Assembly (NCBI RefSeq): GCF_900890705.1
Contig: NZ_CAAHFH010000001.1
Span: 1,116,001 to 1,180,000, forward strand
DNA length: 64,000 nt
Origin: Pontiella sulfatireligans
GTDB taxonomy: Bacteria; Verrucomicrobiota; Kiritimatiellia; Kiritimatiellales; Pontiellaceae
Direction: 5' to 3'
Notes under the pieces: generated by a model
Seen by the model: only the letters and a program-made list of their open reading frames with translations
What the model was told of the DNA's origin: nothing
Database searches by the model: none
In this document: piece by piece, positions 33,032 to 45,400 of the stretch
Layout: each line of letters begins with the position of its first letter
How positions within the stretch are numbered: the stretch's first letter is position 1
Translations under genes and position numbers: made by a program

Positions 33032-33083
33032 TTCCAGACATTGGAAGTTTTCGATACCCTTATTCTACCCACCCTTCAATCAC
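33032..33083 (+). promoter_or_regulatory. Conserved upstream block of beta-helix gene 1 with TTCCA-TGGAA palindrome
   Basis: The block matches 39325-39376 at 39 of 52 positions without gaps. It starts with a palindrome (TTTCCAGACATTGGAA, from 33031) and continues with AGTTTT, CCCTTATT and TTCAATCAC. Both copies precede the giant beta-helix genes by about 110-120 bp. It is also only about 20 bp from the divergent SDR start. Regulatory role inferred. Confidence 0.55.
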
Positions 33084-33199
33084 GTACAGTTTTTGCACGC
33101 ATTTCATTTGCCTGCATACATCCTTTTTGATTCTCTGTTTATGATTTTGAAATTCTTTTTCCGCCAAGTTGCACTAATGCCAGAAAAGAGGAACCGCGC

Positions 33200-36100
33200 A
33201 TGAAAAAAAGAAGATTGATGGCCCTAGCCGTTGGAACACTTATCGCATTGGGAGCCATATTTGGCGCGGTCAGTCAGGTGCGAGCCGTAACGTATTATGT
33301 AGACTGGAACAATATGTCTCCGCTCCGCCCCTACACCAACTCCGTGAGCGGGGCCGCCCGCGTCATTGAAGTGGTATTGCCCTACGCGCAGGACGGCGAC
33401 ACCATTATCGTGAGACCCGCCACCTATCCGCAGACATCGACGACCGTGATTACTAAAAATCTTGATATTCGCAACGAAAATGGCTCGGAACCCGAACTTG
33501 TTATTTTCGACGGAGAGGGTCTCTACACCTGCTTTAACCTGGGCGATACCGACACCGTTCTTACCGGCTTCACGATCCGCAACGCAAAAACGGCGGGCAT
33601 TCGATGCACGGGTTCCTCCCCCTTGATTTCGGATTGCATTATTGAAGACACGGCAGGCACCGGCATGGTCCTGGGGCAGGCTGAGCGCACGATTTTCAGG
33701 AACAACACAGGCGCAAGCAATGGCGGCGGCGCATACGGCACCATCGCCATCGACTGCAGTTTTATAAACAATCAGGCCACAAAGGGAGGTGGCGGTTACG
33801 GGGTGACGGCGACGGGATGCTCCTTCCAAAATAATGCCGCCAGCACGGACGGCGGCGGACTATACGACGGCACGGCCACCAACAGCCTGTTTGTAGGCAA
33901 CTCCACCGGCGGAAGTGGCGGCGGGTTGCGTGCGTCGACGGCGGTTGGCTGTGCAATCAGCGGCAACAGCGCATTCAGCCACGGTGGGGGTCTTTATCAG
34001 TCCACTGCAACCCACTGCACCATCACCGAAAACACGGCCCGTATCGGCGGAGGGATGGGCGATGGCCAAGCCTATAATTCGATCCTCTGGAACAATTCCG
34101 TTACTGATCACAGCGCATCGATTGACGACACAGACATCTACTCCTGTTGCCTGCCGGACAATACGGACAACGGCAGCATCACCAACAACCCTCAGCTGAT
34201 CTCTTTCTCACACCTCACCTCCACGTCGCCCTGTATGGGTGCAGGAGACCCCGCCTACGCCACGGCAACCGATATCGACGGCGACGCATGGCAAACACTG
34301 CCCGCCATCGGCTGCGACGAAGTTGAGACAGGAAGCACCGTTGGATGGATTCAACCCTACAATGATCTTTACCTGCTTGTTTCCGGAGAGCAGGAGATTT
34401 TATTTACAGCCTATGTTGACGGTCCTGTCACGCAGACCATTCTCGATTTTGGAGACGGCACAGCCATTACTAATTCAACGGACGCCGTTCATTCTCACAG
34501 CTGGGCCTTCGGCAGTAATTATCACGTAACCCTGACAGGCTATAACGACAGCTATCCCGACGGCCGATCCATTACCAACACCATTAATGTCCGCCGGGAC
34601 TCAACCTCAACGATTTATGTATCCACTGCCGACGGCCTCGACACGAACGATGGCGACAGCTGGGCAACCGCCAAGAAGACCATCCAGTCCGGTATCGATG
34701 CGCAGGACTTTGCCGGCGGGCTCGTGCTGGTTTCCAACGGCACCTATTCGGTCAGCGACCAGATCGTCATTGATAAAGATATCCGCCTCGAAAGCCTGTA
34801 TGGTTCCGAGCAGACAACCATTGAAGGCAATGCGCAGAATCGAATTTTCCATCTGGGGAATCAGCACTGTCGGGTTAACGGATTCACCATTCGCAATGGC
34901 CGAAGCTCTGATCCCTCCGGCGGCACCCAGGGAGGAACCATCTACTGCACCTCAAACGATCCGGTCGTCGAGGATTGCCTGATTACGAGCAACACCTCCG
35001 ATGGCGGAGGCGCCATGTGGCGCGGCACGGCAACGAACTGCGTCTTCTCCTTTAATGATACCAGTGGAAACGGCCCCGGCGCCATGCAGGACGGTATTGC
35101 GATCGACTGCCGATTTGAAAATAATAAAGGCACTGGCGGCGGTGCCGGCGGCGGTGCCATGGGCGGCGGCGCGGCAACGCGCTGCATCTTCAAAAACAAC
35201 ACCAATGTCAATGCGGGCGGCGCCATGTATGGAGGCCAGGCCTACGACTGCCAGTTTATCGAAAACAGCTCCGACAACAGCGGGGGTGGCGCATACAACA
35301 CCGATGCCGAAAACTGCGTTTTTAACGGGAACAAAGCCAACAGGCTAGGCGGCGGGATGTCGAGCGGGAGCGCCACACATTGCACCTTCACCGCCAACCG
35401 GGCGAGCACCGGCGGCGGCACCTACAACACCACGCTCGACCACAGCATTGTCTGGTTCAACGAAGCGCTTGAAGCATTCGACAACACAGCCTACGGAATA
35501 ATCAGCAGCTCCTGCTCCCCCGATCTGGAACACGGCACAGACGGCAATATTACTAACATGCCCCAGCTCGTTTCAGCTTCACACATTAAGTTGAGCTCGC
35601 CCTGCGCGGGTTCGGGAAGCCGTTGGCTGACGACGCTAGACATCGACGGCGAACACTGGCGCTCGGTACCTGCCATCGGGTGCGACGAACCCGCTGATCC
35701 GCCAACCGGAGACGTTGCAATCAGCATCGTCGGCCCGGCCCAAATCCCCGCCGGTTTCAACGCATTTTATACCATCGATTTTCAAGGGGCCTTCGAGCAG
35801 GATCAAATCGACTTTGGCGACGGCTATACCGCCACCGGTTCCGGCATTATTCCTTTCGGCCATACGTGGGATACGCCGGGCACGTACAACATGATTTCCA
35901 CCGTCTGGAACAACAACTATCAGGATACCTATTCCGTCACGAATCAGATCACCGTTTATGTTGCGGACTACAAGACGATTCATGTCAGCCCCTCTGGAGA
36001 CGACAGCAAGAGTGGCCTCAGCTGGTCCGACGCCAAGCAGACCATCCAGGCCGCCATCGATGAACAGGAGCTGCACGGTGGACGCGTCGTGGTCAGCAAC

Positions 36101-39100
36101 GGCGTCTACACGCTGACAGAAACCATCAGCATCGATAAAGAGATTCAACTGCTCAGTGCGAACGGCGCAGAATCAACCATCATTGATGGCGTTGATCTAT
36201 ACAGTCTCAATTATCAGCACTCCCGCATCATGGAAATCGGCGACAACCATAGCACGGTCGACGGATTCACCCTCCGCAATGCAAACTTCATATGGACGGG
36301 CGGAGCGGTCTTTTGCGACTACACGTTCTCCCCTATCCTTTCCAATTGTATTATTGCAGACAACCATGCAGGCACCGCAGGCGGCATGTGTTATGGCACT
36401 GTCATCGACTGCACCTTCTCCAACAACACCGCTACAACGGGTGCAGGACTCTATTTAGGCCACGCCACCCGATGCGAGTTTATTGCAAACACCGCCAGCG
36501 GCAGCGGCGGCGGCATGTATGCCGGAACGGCCGACCGCTGCACCTTCGTCGAAAACCGCACCTACAACACCATTTCATACGGCAATGGCGCCGGCATGAG
36601 CCACGGCATCGCCAACAACTGCACCTTCACCCGAAACGATTCCGACGGCTACGGAGGCGGCATAAATGAAGGCACCGCCAACGATTGCCTGTTCATCGAG
36701 AACGTAGCCGTCCATGGCGGCGGCATGCGCAACAGCGTGGCCAATCGGTGTTCTTTCTTCGAAAATTCAGCGGCAACCTCCGGTGGGGCCATTCATAATG
36801 GAACCGCCACCCGCTGCACCATCAGCGGAAACCGCGCTACTCTCGGGGGTGGCATGCATGGTGGCACCGCCTATGCCTGCGCGATCAACGGCAATATCGC
36901 CGACGATATCGGTGGCGGCACCCATTCCACCAAACTCTATAACTGCACCGTAACCGGCAACTCCGCCAGCGAAACCGGAGGCGTGCTCGGGCAGACCAAA
37001 AACTGCATTGTCTGGGGCAACACGGCCATCACCGGAAAGAACGATATCAACGACGAAAACATCTACCTCAACTATATCGTCAACACCTGCTCGCCCGATG
37101 CCCCGCACGGAACGGATGGGTGCATCACCAACAATCCTTTGCTGATCTCCAGCTCGCATATTGCGGCAAACTCCCCCTGCATCGGCAAAGGCGATGCGGC
37201 CGACGCAACAGGAACCGACCTCGACGGCGAAGTCTGGAACACGCCACCCGCCATGGGCTGCGATGAAATCGGCGAGACCCTCTCCGGCCCGATCGAAATG
37301 GCGCTCTTCGGCCCCTCGCCGATTGCTGTCTATGTCGAAGGAAACTATGCCGCCCTGTTTAACGGACAGGTCTCCAGGACCATCGTCGACTTTGGCGACG
37401 GCACCCGCATAACAAACGCAGTCGGCGTGCTCTCTCACTCATGGGCCGGGCCAAACTCCGCCGACTACGACGTCATCCTCACCGCCTTCAACGAAACTTA
37501 TCCACAGGGGATTTCCTATACCCAAACCGTGGCGGTGGTAAACCGCGCGGATTCAGATATCTATGTGAAGCATTTCGGCAACGACACCGACGACGGAACC
37601 AGCTGGGCCTCCGCCAAGCAAACCATTCAGGCCGGAGTCGATGCCCAGAATATTTACGGTGGCCGCGTGCTGATCGATGCCAGCACCTACGCCATCACTG
37701 AAACCATCAACGTAAACAAAGCAGTTCATTTGAAGGGCGACAACGATGATATCATCGGAACACTGACGATTCCCGTGATTGATGCGGGCGGCAGCAACCG
37801 ATGCTTCCAGCTCGGCTATAGTGCTTGCGTGCTCGAAAACCTCGTCATCCAAAATGGCGAGTTCTCCTCTGGCTATGGCGGCGGAATCTATTGCCAAAAC
37901 GGCGCACCGCGTATCACCTATTCCACCATCACCGATTGCACCGCCTACTACGGCGGCGGCATCTACAAAGGAACGGTCGAAAACTGCACCTTGGCCAATA
38001 ACATCGCGACCTCCCAAGGCGGTGCGGCGTATCAAAGCACACTGGAAGGTTCTACCCTCAGTGGCAACACCGCCCAATATGGCGGGGGGCTCTACGACGG
38101 TACGTTGACCGGCTGCACCCTTTCCAACAACACCGCCACCACCCAGGGCGGTGCAGCCTATGACAGCACGGTCATCTTTTCCACCATCAGCAGCAACGCC
38201 GCGCCCTCCGGCGGAGGACTGGCCAACTGCATGGCCGACCGTTGCGACATCAGCACCAACAGAGCCACGGCCAACGGTGGAGGAATGTATCTTGGCACCG
38301 CTCACAACTGCACGATCCATTATAATTCCTCCACCCAATATGGGGGAGGAACGTACAACACCGCGCTCCGCAACTGCACCGTCGTCGAGAATGGTGCCGA
38401 CACCGGAGGCGGAAGCTACGCTGGCTCTGTCTATAACTCCATTATCTGGAGCAACTTTGCCTGGACTGCCAACATTGATCTACGAGGTGTAACGGCTAAA
38501 AACACGTGCAGTCCGGATCTCATCCACGGGCAAAATGGAAACATCACCAACGCGCCGCTGTTTATTGCCCTTGCACCGGATTGGCTGATCCGCGGAAGCG
38601 ACTATTATCTCGATCCTTTCTCGCCCTGCATCAACGCCGGCGACAACAGCTATGTTGAAACCGACCTCGACTTCAATGGATGGGACCGCATCCAGCACGG
38701 TACCGTCGAGATGGGCGCGATTGAAGGATGGGTCAGCAATGGCGATTATGATGCCGATGGACTTGATGACGGTTGGGAACTGGAATACTTCGGTGGCATT
38801 ACCAACGCTGTGGCGGATGCGCACTCCGACTCCGACATCTTCAACAACCTTGAAGAGTCCATTGCCGGAACCGACCCGCTCGATGGCTTGGATTATCTTC
38901 ACATTACGGAACAGCAGATGACCAACGATAGCGTAATCATACGCTGGGAAGCTAAAAAAGGCCGCGCCTACGATGTGGCCTGGGCCGAAACGCTGACCAA
39001 TGAATATGATTTCATCGGGTTCAATCTCTACTACCCCATCGACAGCTATGCCGACACCAACCACTTCGACAAAGCCAGCGGCTTCTACAAAATCAGAGTG

Positions 39101-39109
39101 AAAAACTAG
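33200..39109 (+). CDS. Giant exported right-handed beta-helix protein 1 with PKD-like domains
   Basis: 1969 residues. Seen: signal peptide (MKKRRLMALAVGTLIALGAI ...), then four modules starting near 30, 470, 927 and 1453. Each opens with IxVxxxGxDxxxGxSWxxAKxTIQxxID, continues with tens of short units such as GGGxYxGTAxxCxFxxN, which fit parallel beta-helix rungs, and closes with a SCSPDxxHGxxGxITNxPxL and GxDxDGxxW element like choice-of-anchor Q proteins. PKD-like domains (DFGDGT near 415, 873 and 1395) join the modules. The C-terminal 120 residues contain a Ca-binding-type repeat (DYDADGLDDGWELEYFGG) and a small beta-rich tail. It may bind or degrade polysaccharide at the cell surface; no lyase catalytic site was recognised. 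Confidence 0.85.
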   Translation: MKKRRLMALAVGTLIALGAIFGAVSQVRAVTYYVDWNNMSPLRPYTNSVSGAARVIEVVLPYAQDGDTIIVRPATYPQTSTTVITKNLDIRNENGSEPELVIFDGEGLYTCFNLGDTDTVLTGFTIRNAKTAGIRCTGSSPLISDCIIEDTAGTGMVLGQAERTIFRNNTGASNGGGAYGTIAIDCSFINNQATKGGGGYGVTATGCSFQNNAASTDGGGLYDGTATNSLFVGNSTGGSGGGLRASTAVGCAISGNSAFSHGGGLYQSTATHCTITENTARIGGGMGDGQAYNSILWNNSVTDHSASIDDTDIYSCCLPDNTDNGSITNNPQLISFSHLTSTSPCMGAGDPAYATATDIDGDAWQTLPAIGCDEVETGSTVGWIQPYNDLYLLVSGEQEILFTAYVDGPVTQTILDFGDGTAITNSTDAVHSHSWAFGSNYHVTLTGYNDSYPDGRSITNTINVRRDSTSTIYVSTADGLDTNDGDSWATAKKTIQSGIDAQDFAGGLVLVSNGTYSVSDQIVIDKDIRLESLYGSEQTTIEGNAQNRIFHLGNQHCRVNGFTIRNGRSSDPSGGTQGGTIYCTSNDPVVEDCLITSNTSDGGGAMWRGTATNCVFSFNDTSGNGPGAMQDGIAIDCRFENNKGTGGGAGGGAMGGGAATRCIFKNNTNVNAGGAMYGGQAYDCQFIENSSDNSGGGAYNTDAENCVFNGNKANRLGGGMSSGSATHCTFTANRASTGGGTYNTTLDHSIVWFNEALEAFDNTAYGIISSSCSPDLEHGTDGNITNMPQLVSASHIKLSSPCAGSGSRWLTTLDIDGEHWRSVPAIGCDEPADPPTGDVAISIVGPAQIPAGFNAFYTIDFQGAFEQDQIDFGDGYTATGSGIIPFGHTWDTPGTYNMISTVWNNNYQDTYSVTNQITVYVADYKTIHVSPSGDDSKSGLSWSDAKQTIQAAIDEQELHGGRVVVSNGVYTLTETISIDKEIQLLSANGAESTIIDGVDLYSLNYQHSRIMEIGDNHSTVDGFTLRNANFIWTGGAVFCDYTFSPILSNCIIADNHAGTAGGMCYGTVIDCTFSNNTATTGAGLYLGHATRCEFIANTASGSGGGMYAGTADRCTFVENRTYNTISYGNGAGMSHGIANNCTFTRNDSDGYGGGINEGTANDCLFIENVAVHGGGMRNSVANRCSFFENSAATSGGAIHNGTATRCTISGNRATLGGGMHGGTAYACAINGNIADDIGGGTHSTKLYNCTVTGNSASETGGVLGQTKNCIVWGNTAITGKNDINDENIYLNYIVNTCSPDAPHGTDGCITNNPLLISSSHIAANSPCIGKGDAADATGTDLDGEVWNTPPAMGCDEIGETLSGPIEMALFGPSPIAVYVEGNYAALFNGQVSRTIVDFGDGTRITNAVGVLSHSWAGPNSADYDVILTAFNETYPQGISYTQTVAVVNRADSDIYVKHFGNDTDDGTSWASAKQTIQAGVDAQNIYGGRVLIDASTYAITETINVNKAVHLKGDNDDIIGTLTIPVIDAGGSNRCFQLGYSACVLENLVIQNGEFSSGYGGGIYCQNGAPRITYSTITDCTAYYGGGIYKGTVENCTLANNIATSQGGAAYQSTLEGSTLSGNTAQYGGGLYDGTLTGCTLSNNTATTQGGAAYDSTVIFSTISSNAAPSGGGLANCMADRCDISTNRATANGGGMYLGTAHNCTIHYNSSTQYGGGTYNTALRNCTVVENGADTGGGSYAGSVYNSIIWSNFAWTANIDLRGVTAKNTCSPDLIHGQNGNITNAPLFIALAPDWLIRGSDYYLDPFSPCINAGDNSYVETDLDFNGWDRIQHGTVEMGAIEGWVSNGDYDADGLDDGWELEYFGGITNAVADAHSDSDIFNNLEESIAGTDPLDGLDYLHITEQQMTNDSVIIRWEAKKGRAYDVAWAETLTNEYDFIGFNLYYPIDSYADTNHFDKASGFYKIRVKN

Positions 39110-39165
39110 GTGGCTGCGTAGCGGCCTTGAACCGCAGAATATCGAACAAGGAAAGACGAAAATGT

Positions 39166-39203
39166 TTTGGAGTACGGAGGCAACCGAAGGGCGACTCCGT
39201 TTT
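39166..39203 (+). repeat. 38-nt hairpin repeat, copy B
   Basis: TTTGGAGTACGGAG, a 15-nt loop region containing CGAAG, then CTCCGTTTT. It has the same length and layout as copy A at 32271-32308, with compensating changes in the stem. It lies about 57 bp after the first beta-helix gene. The rest of the 39110-39489 gap holds the conserved upstream block at 39325-39376 and no recognisable gene. Confidence 0.6.
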
Positions 39204-39324
39204 CCCAGGCATTGGAAACGCCGCCCGTGTCTGGTGAAACAGAAGGGTTCGAAAAAATAAGTCGGCGCGTGAAGTTTTTAAAAATTATTATGTCCATAAT
39301 TATTATGTCGAGCTCCGAGCATTC

Positions 39325-39376
39325 TTCCAGTCTCTGGAAGTTTTAAGAGCCCTTATTTTGACTACGCTTCAATCAC
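39325..39376 (+). promoter_or_regulatory. Conserved upstream block of beta-helix gene 2 with TTCCA-TGGAA palindrome
   Basis: Partner of 33032-33083 (39 of 52 identical). The palindrome reads CTTCCAGTCTCTGGAAG (39324-39340). It lies about 115 bp upstream of the chosen start of the second beta-helix gene. Its retention in both paralogues suggests promoter or operator function. Confidence 0.55.
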
Positions 39377-39489
39377 CTGCATTATTATAGGTATTTTGTT
39401 TGCGCGCCTTCACCCATTATGATCAGCTAGGAGTGAGTTTTTTACTCTTTCGAATACTACCCAAAGCATCACAAACAGGGGAAAAGCGC

Positions 39490-42400
39490 ATGAAAAGCAG
39501 CAGACTGATATCCTTCATTTTTAGAGCAACTATCGCCTTGGGAGCCACATTGGGTTCCGTCACTCAGGCAAGAAATTTGTTTGTTGATGTAAACTCAAGC
39601 GCGGCATCGGTTTTTCCGTATACCGATGAGGCTTCTCCAGCAAAGAATATTCAAGACGCGGTTGATGCAACCATCGATGGCGATTTGGTTTGGGTATCCC
39701 CGGGAACCTATCTGCCCACCTCCGAAATATTGGTCACCAATGCCATTCAGATCCTCAGTTATTATACCTATCTCGGCGACACGGGCGTTCGGACAACAAT
39801 CGTCGATGGGCAAAACGAGCGGCGTTGCTTTAACCTGAGCAACAGCGATTGCTCGATCTCCGGGCTGACCATTCAAAACGGAAGTTCGAACAGTGGCGGC
39901 GGGGTCTATTGTTCCGACAACATCCCATCCATTACAGACTGCATCTTTGAGGGCAATACGGCCACGTACAGCCTCGGCGGCGGCGGCGGCTTATACAAAG
40001 GCACCGCAACGGGTTGCACATTTACGTCGAACTCGGCCGCCAGCGGCGGCGGGGCGAAAGAGTCGAAGCTCTTTAACTGTACGCTCACTGAAAATGAGGC
40101 CTCCTCCGGCGGTGGTCTTTATAAGGGTAGTGCCACCGACTGCATCATCAAAAATAATGAAGCCCAAACCGGCGGCGCTTTCTATTATGTTGACGCCACC
40201 AACTGCATCGTGGCCGACAACGTTGCGCAAGTTCATGGGGGCGGGCTATTTGGTGGTTCCGCTATCGGTTGTGCTATTTTCGGGAATACCGCATTGGATC
40301 AAGGCGGCGGAAGCGCGTATGCAACGCTCACGCAGTGCACGGTCACCGATAACGCGGCGGACAAGGGTGGCGGAACCTCGGGCGGACAGCTCAACAATTC
40401 CATCATTTGGAACAATCGGGCGAACGCCTATGCGAATGTCTCCAGCTCTCAGGGCTTTTTTTCCTGTTACCCTGAAGCCACGCCCGAATACAACGGCTGC
40501 ATCACGAACAACCCGCAATTGGTCTCCTCCTCTCATATTTCATTCACATCTCCATGCCTGGGTGCGGGCGATGGGACCTATGCCATCGGAACAGACATTG
40601 ATGGACAAACATGGAAGGACGCCCCGACGATGGGTTGCGACGAAGTGTATGCCAACTTTGTATCAGGACAAATCATTCCCACGCTCGAAACCCCCGAGCT
40701 GGTCATCGTCAACGAAACCATCACGATCAACGCCCTCGTCGAGGGGGCGGTAACCGAAACCGTGCTCGATTTCGGCGATGGCACCTTCTTGACCAATCCA
40801 ATATGCAGCTCCATGTCTCATTCATGGTCAACGGGCAACTATAACGTCATTCTCACCGGCTATAACGACACTCATCCAGAGGGCATTGCTGTAACCAACC
40901 TCGTGTTAGCGCGAAGCGATGAATACAACACGATTTATGTTTCAGCACAGACGGGCAGCGACTTTAGCTCAGGGGAGAGCTGGGCAGAAGCAAAACAAAC
41001 CATTCAAGGCGGCGTTGATGCACAGGACGCTGCTCGGGGACTCGTTTTAGTCAGTAACGGCACCTATTCGGTCACGACCGAAATCATCGTGGATAAAGAG
41101 ATCCGTATTCAAAGCCTGAACGGTTCCGATGTCACCACCATTCAAGGCGACCGTTTTTATCTAAACAACCAGCACTGCCTGGTGGAAGGATTCACCATCC
41201 GGGACGCGAGCGGCGGCGCCATCTATTGCTCCGGCCTGAACCCCATCGTTTCCAACTGCATCATCACCGAAAATAGCAGTGGCGGATCCGGCGGCGGGGT
41301 GATGTGGCGCGGAACGGCCAACAGCTGCACCTTTACCAACAACACCGGCAGAAATGGTCCGGGAGGCATGCAGGACGGCATCGCCAACGACTGTTTGTTT
41401 ATAAACAACGTTAGCGCAAATATTGGCGGCGGCGGAATGCGCGGCGGCATCGCCAATCGGTGCATCTTTAAAGGAAACAAAGCCATCTACGGCGGCGGCG
41501 CGCGGGATACCGAAGCCAACGACTGCCAATTTCTCTTCAATGAAACGATTCCAGACTATCGAGGCGACACCGCTCCTGGGGGCGGTATGTATTCCGGCAC
41601 GGCCAATAATTGCGTCTTCCGGGGCAACAAGTCGCTGGAAAGCGGCGGTGGCGCCTACGGCACGATCGCCACCCATTGCACCTTTACGGCCAACCTCGCG
41701 GCCACCACCGGCGGAGGTCTGTATAACGGAACGGCCAACAACTGCATTCTTTGGTACAATACCGCGCTGATATCCGACGATAACATCGCGGCATCCACCG
41801 CCAACTATTCCTGCGCCCCGGAACTGACCCACGGAACCGACGGCAACATTACCAACATGCCTCAGCTGGTATCCGCCTCCCATATTTCCGCCGCCTCGCC
41901 CTGTGTTAACGGCGGCAGCGCGGCCTACTCCACCAGCGCCGCCGACATCGACGGCGATCCCTGGCAAACCCCGCCCGCCATGGGTTGCGACCAACCGGCC
42001 TACCCGCCCGTTGGCGCACCCACAATTACTATCGTCGGACCGACCCATGTCGCCACCTATTTCACGGCCTTTTATACGATCGATATCCAAGGCGCGATCG
42101 AGCGCGATCTGCTCGATTTTGGGGATGGGTTTACTGCAATCAATACTGCGGTGATTCCAATCTCCCACACGTGGACGGTTCCGGGAACCTACAACATGGT
42201 CGTCACGGGTTGGAACGACTATAATAGCGCCAGCTATTCGGTCACCAACGTCATTGAAGTTTCCAACCAAAACGACACCGCAATTCACGTGGCCCCCAAC
42301 GGGGACGACGACTCCGTTGGAACAACCTGGTCTACCGCCAAGCAGACCATCCAGGCCGGCATCGATGCGCAAGATCAAACGGGAGGCCTGGTCCTCGTCT

Positions 42401-45400
42401 CCAACGGGGTCTACACCCTTACCGAAACGATCCAAATCGATAAAGAGATCCGGTTGAGCAGCGTAAACGGAGCCGCAACAACCATCATTGATGGCGGTTC
42501 AATCAATACATACACAGGAATCACCTGCATAGAGATCGCAGACAACCACACCACCGTGTCCGACTTTACCGTTCGCAACGGATACGACAGCACCAGTTTG
42601 AATGGATATTTGGGCGGCGGAATCTTCTGCGACCATTCCTTATCTCCGCAAATCCACAACTGCATCTTCCTGAACAACCAGGCCTCTCAAGGCGCGGGCA
42701 TGGCCTACGGCACCGCCATCGACTGCGTCTTTTCCAACAACATATCAGCCACTGGAGAGGGCGGCGGCCTTTATATTGGTAACGCCGACCGATGCCGGTT
42801 TGTCGGCAATATCGCCCGCAATGCCGGTGGAGGCATGTATGCCGGAACCGCCAACGATTGCACCTTTACCGAAAACAAAAACGACTCTGCCGGTTCCGTC
42901 TATGGCAATGGCGCAGGCATGAGCCTCGGCACCGCCAATCGATGCACCTTCACGCACAACGATTCCAATGGCTATGGCGGTGGCATGAATGAAGGCACCG
43001 CCAACGATTGTGTTTTCTTCGGCAACGCTTCGGTTAATGGAGGCGGCGGCATGAGAAAAGGAACCGCCACCGACTGCACCTTCGTCGGAAATTCGACCGG
43101 AAAGAACGGCGGAGGCTTCGACTACACCACCGCCACCCGCTGCACCCTCAGCGGAAATCATGCTGCGCTCGGCGGCGGCACGTATTCCGGCAGCGCGACT
43201 GCCTGCGCCATCAGTGGAAATACCGCCGACGATATCGGCGGAGGCACCCACTCCACCACACTTTTCAACTGCACCGTCACTGGCAATTCGGCCAGCGAGG
43301 TCGGTGGGGTGTATAGAGGATCGCCTAAAAACTGCATTATCTGGGGCAACACCGCCTCCTTCGGCATGAACGATTTTGACGATGGCAGTTCTTACTATAA
43401 CTATATCTACAACACCTGCTCGCCCGATGCCCCGTACGGAATTCATGGGTGCATCACCAACAATCCGTTGCTGGTCTCCAGCTCGCACATTGCGGCAAAC
43501 TCCCCTTGCATCGGAAAAGGCGATGCGGCGTACGCAACCGGAACCGACCTCGACGGCGAAGCGTGGAACACCTTGCCCGCCATGGGGTGCGATGAAATCG
43601 GCGCGTTCCTCTCCGGCCCGATCGAAATGGCATTCTTCGGTCCCTCGCCAATTGTCATCAATACCGTAGGAAACTATACCGCCCTGTTCAACGGACCCGT
43701 TTCCAAAACCATCGTCGACTTTACCGACGGCACCCGCGTCACAAATGCGATAGGCGTTCTGCCCCACGCATGGTCGGGCCCGAACTCCGCCAGCCACGAC
43801 GTCATCCTCACCGCCTTTAACGAAACCTACCCGCAAGGAGCCTCCTATACCCAGGCCGTGGAAGTCGTAAACTGCGATGATTCGGATATTCACGTTCACA
43901 GCTCGGGAGACGACCTTGCCGACGGGAAAAGCTGGGCGACAGCGAAACAAACGATTCAGGCCGGGGTGGATGCCCAGAATATTTATGGAGGCCGCGTCTT
44001 GGTGGATGGAAATACCTACTCCATTTCGGAAGCGATTGAGATCAACAAGCCGATCTACCTGAAAGGCTATGATTATGATTCCGCCGACGGCGCGATTCCG
44101 ATCATCGATGGGGGCGGCAACAACCGTTGCTTTATGCTCGGCGTCCACGCATGCATCCTCGAAAACTTCATCATTCAAAACGGGGAGGATTCCGGCAACA
44201 ACGGGGGAGGCATCTATTGCGAAAACGGCGCACCGCGCATCACCTATTCCACCATCAGCAACTGCATCGCCTACAACGGCGCCGGCATCTACAAAGGAAC
44301 GGTTGAACACTGCACGCTGGAAAATAACACCGCGACCTCCCTCGGCGGAGCGGCGTATTTTACTACAGTGGAAGATTCGACCCTCATAGGCAACAACGCC
44401 CAATATGGCGGGGGACTCCATAGCGGCACATTGACGGGTTGCACCCTTTCCAACAACACCGCCACCACCTATGGCGGCGGTGCCTACAACTGCCGGGTGA
44501 TCGTTTCCACCATCAGCAGCAATACCGCGCCATCGGGTGGCGGGCTATACCAGAGCATCGCCGACCGTTGCCACATCAGCCACAACCAGGCAACGGGCTA
44601 TGCGGGTGGAGGAATCTATAGCGGCACCGCCCAGAACTGCACCATCGCACATAATCAGGCGGAACAAAATGGCGGCGGAAGCTTCGGCACCGAGCTTCGC
44701 AACTGCACCGTCGCGGAAAATCATGCCGATGCGGGAGGAGGAGTCCGCGGCGGCACCATCTACAACTCCATTGTCTGGAACAATACGGCGACGACCGAAG
44801 GGAATAACCTGCTGTATGGAACCTTCAAAAATTCGTGCAGCCCAGACCTACTCCACGGGCAAAACGGAAACATTACCAATGCCCCGCTGTTTCTTTCCCT
44901 TTCACCGAATCCCCTGCACCGCGGAAGCGATTATTTTCTGGGCAACTATTCCCCCTGCCTCAATGCGGGCGATAACAGCACGGTTGAAACCGACCTCGAT
45001 TTCAACGACTGGGAACGCATCCGCTACGGCACTGTCGATATGGGCGCCATCGAAATGGATTTCTACGCCTCCGATAGCGATGGCGATGACATGCGCGACG
45101 GCTGGGAACTTGAACACTTTGGCGGCGTCACCAACGCCGTTGCGGATGCGGATGCCGACGCGGATGTCTTCGACAACTATTCCGAATACATCGCCGGAAC
45201 CGACCCGAACGACGGCACCTCCTACCTGCGCGTCACACAATGCGACGTGGAGGAAGACGGAGCCAACGTCTGGATCACACTGAAGTGGGAGCCCTCTGTG
45301 GAAGGCCGCGCCTACGCGGTTCAGTGGAGCACCAACCTCGTCAACGGCTTCCAGGATCGCATCCTATACTTACCGTATCCCGACGACCAGATCACCTTCG

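Noticed and set aside
33700..38500. Regularly spaced short repeats that might suggest a CRISPR array
   Set aside because: The repeats are in-frame codons for beta-helix rungs, vary in sequence and have no constant repeat/spacer structure; no cas gene is nearby.
42745..44421. Long open frame (558 codons) antisense to beta-helix gene 2
   Set aside because: It is a by-product of the repeated GGC/GCC-rich codons of the rungs; it has no signal, no ribosome binding site and a Val/Gly/Arg-rich composition.
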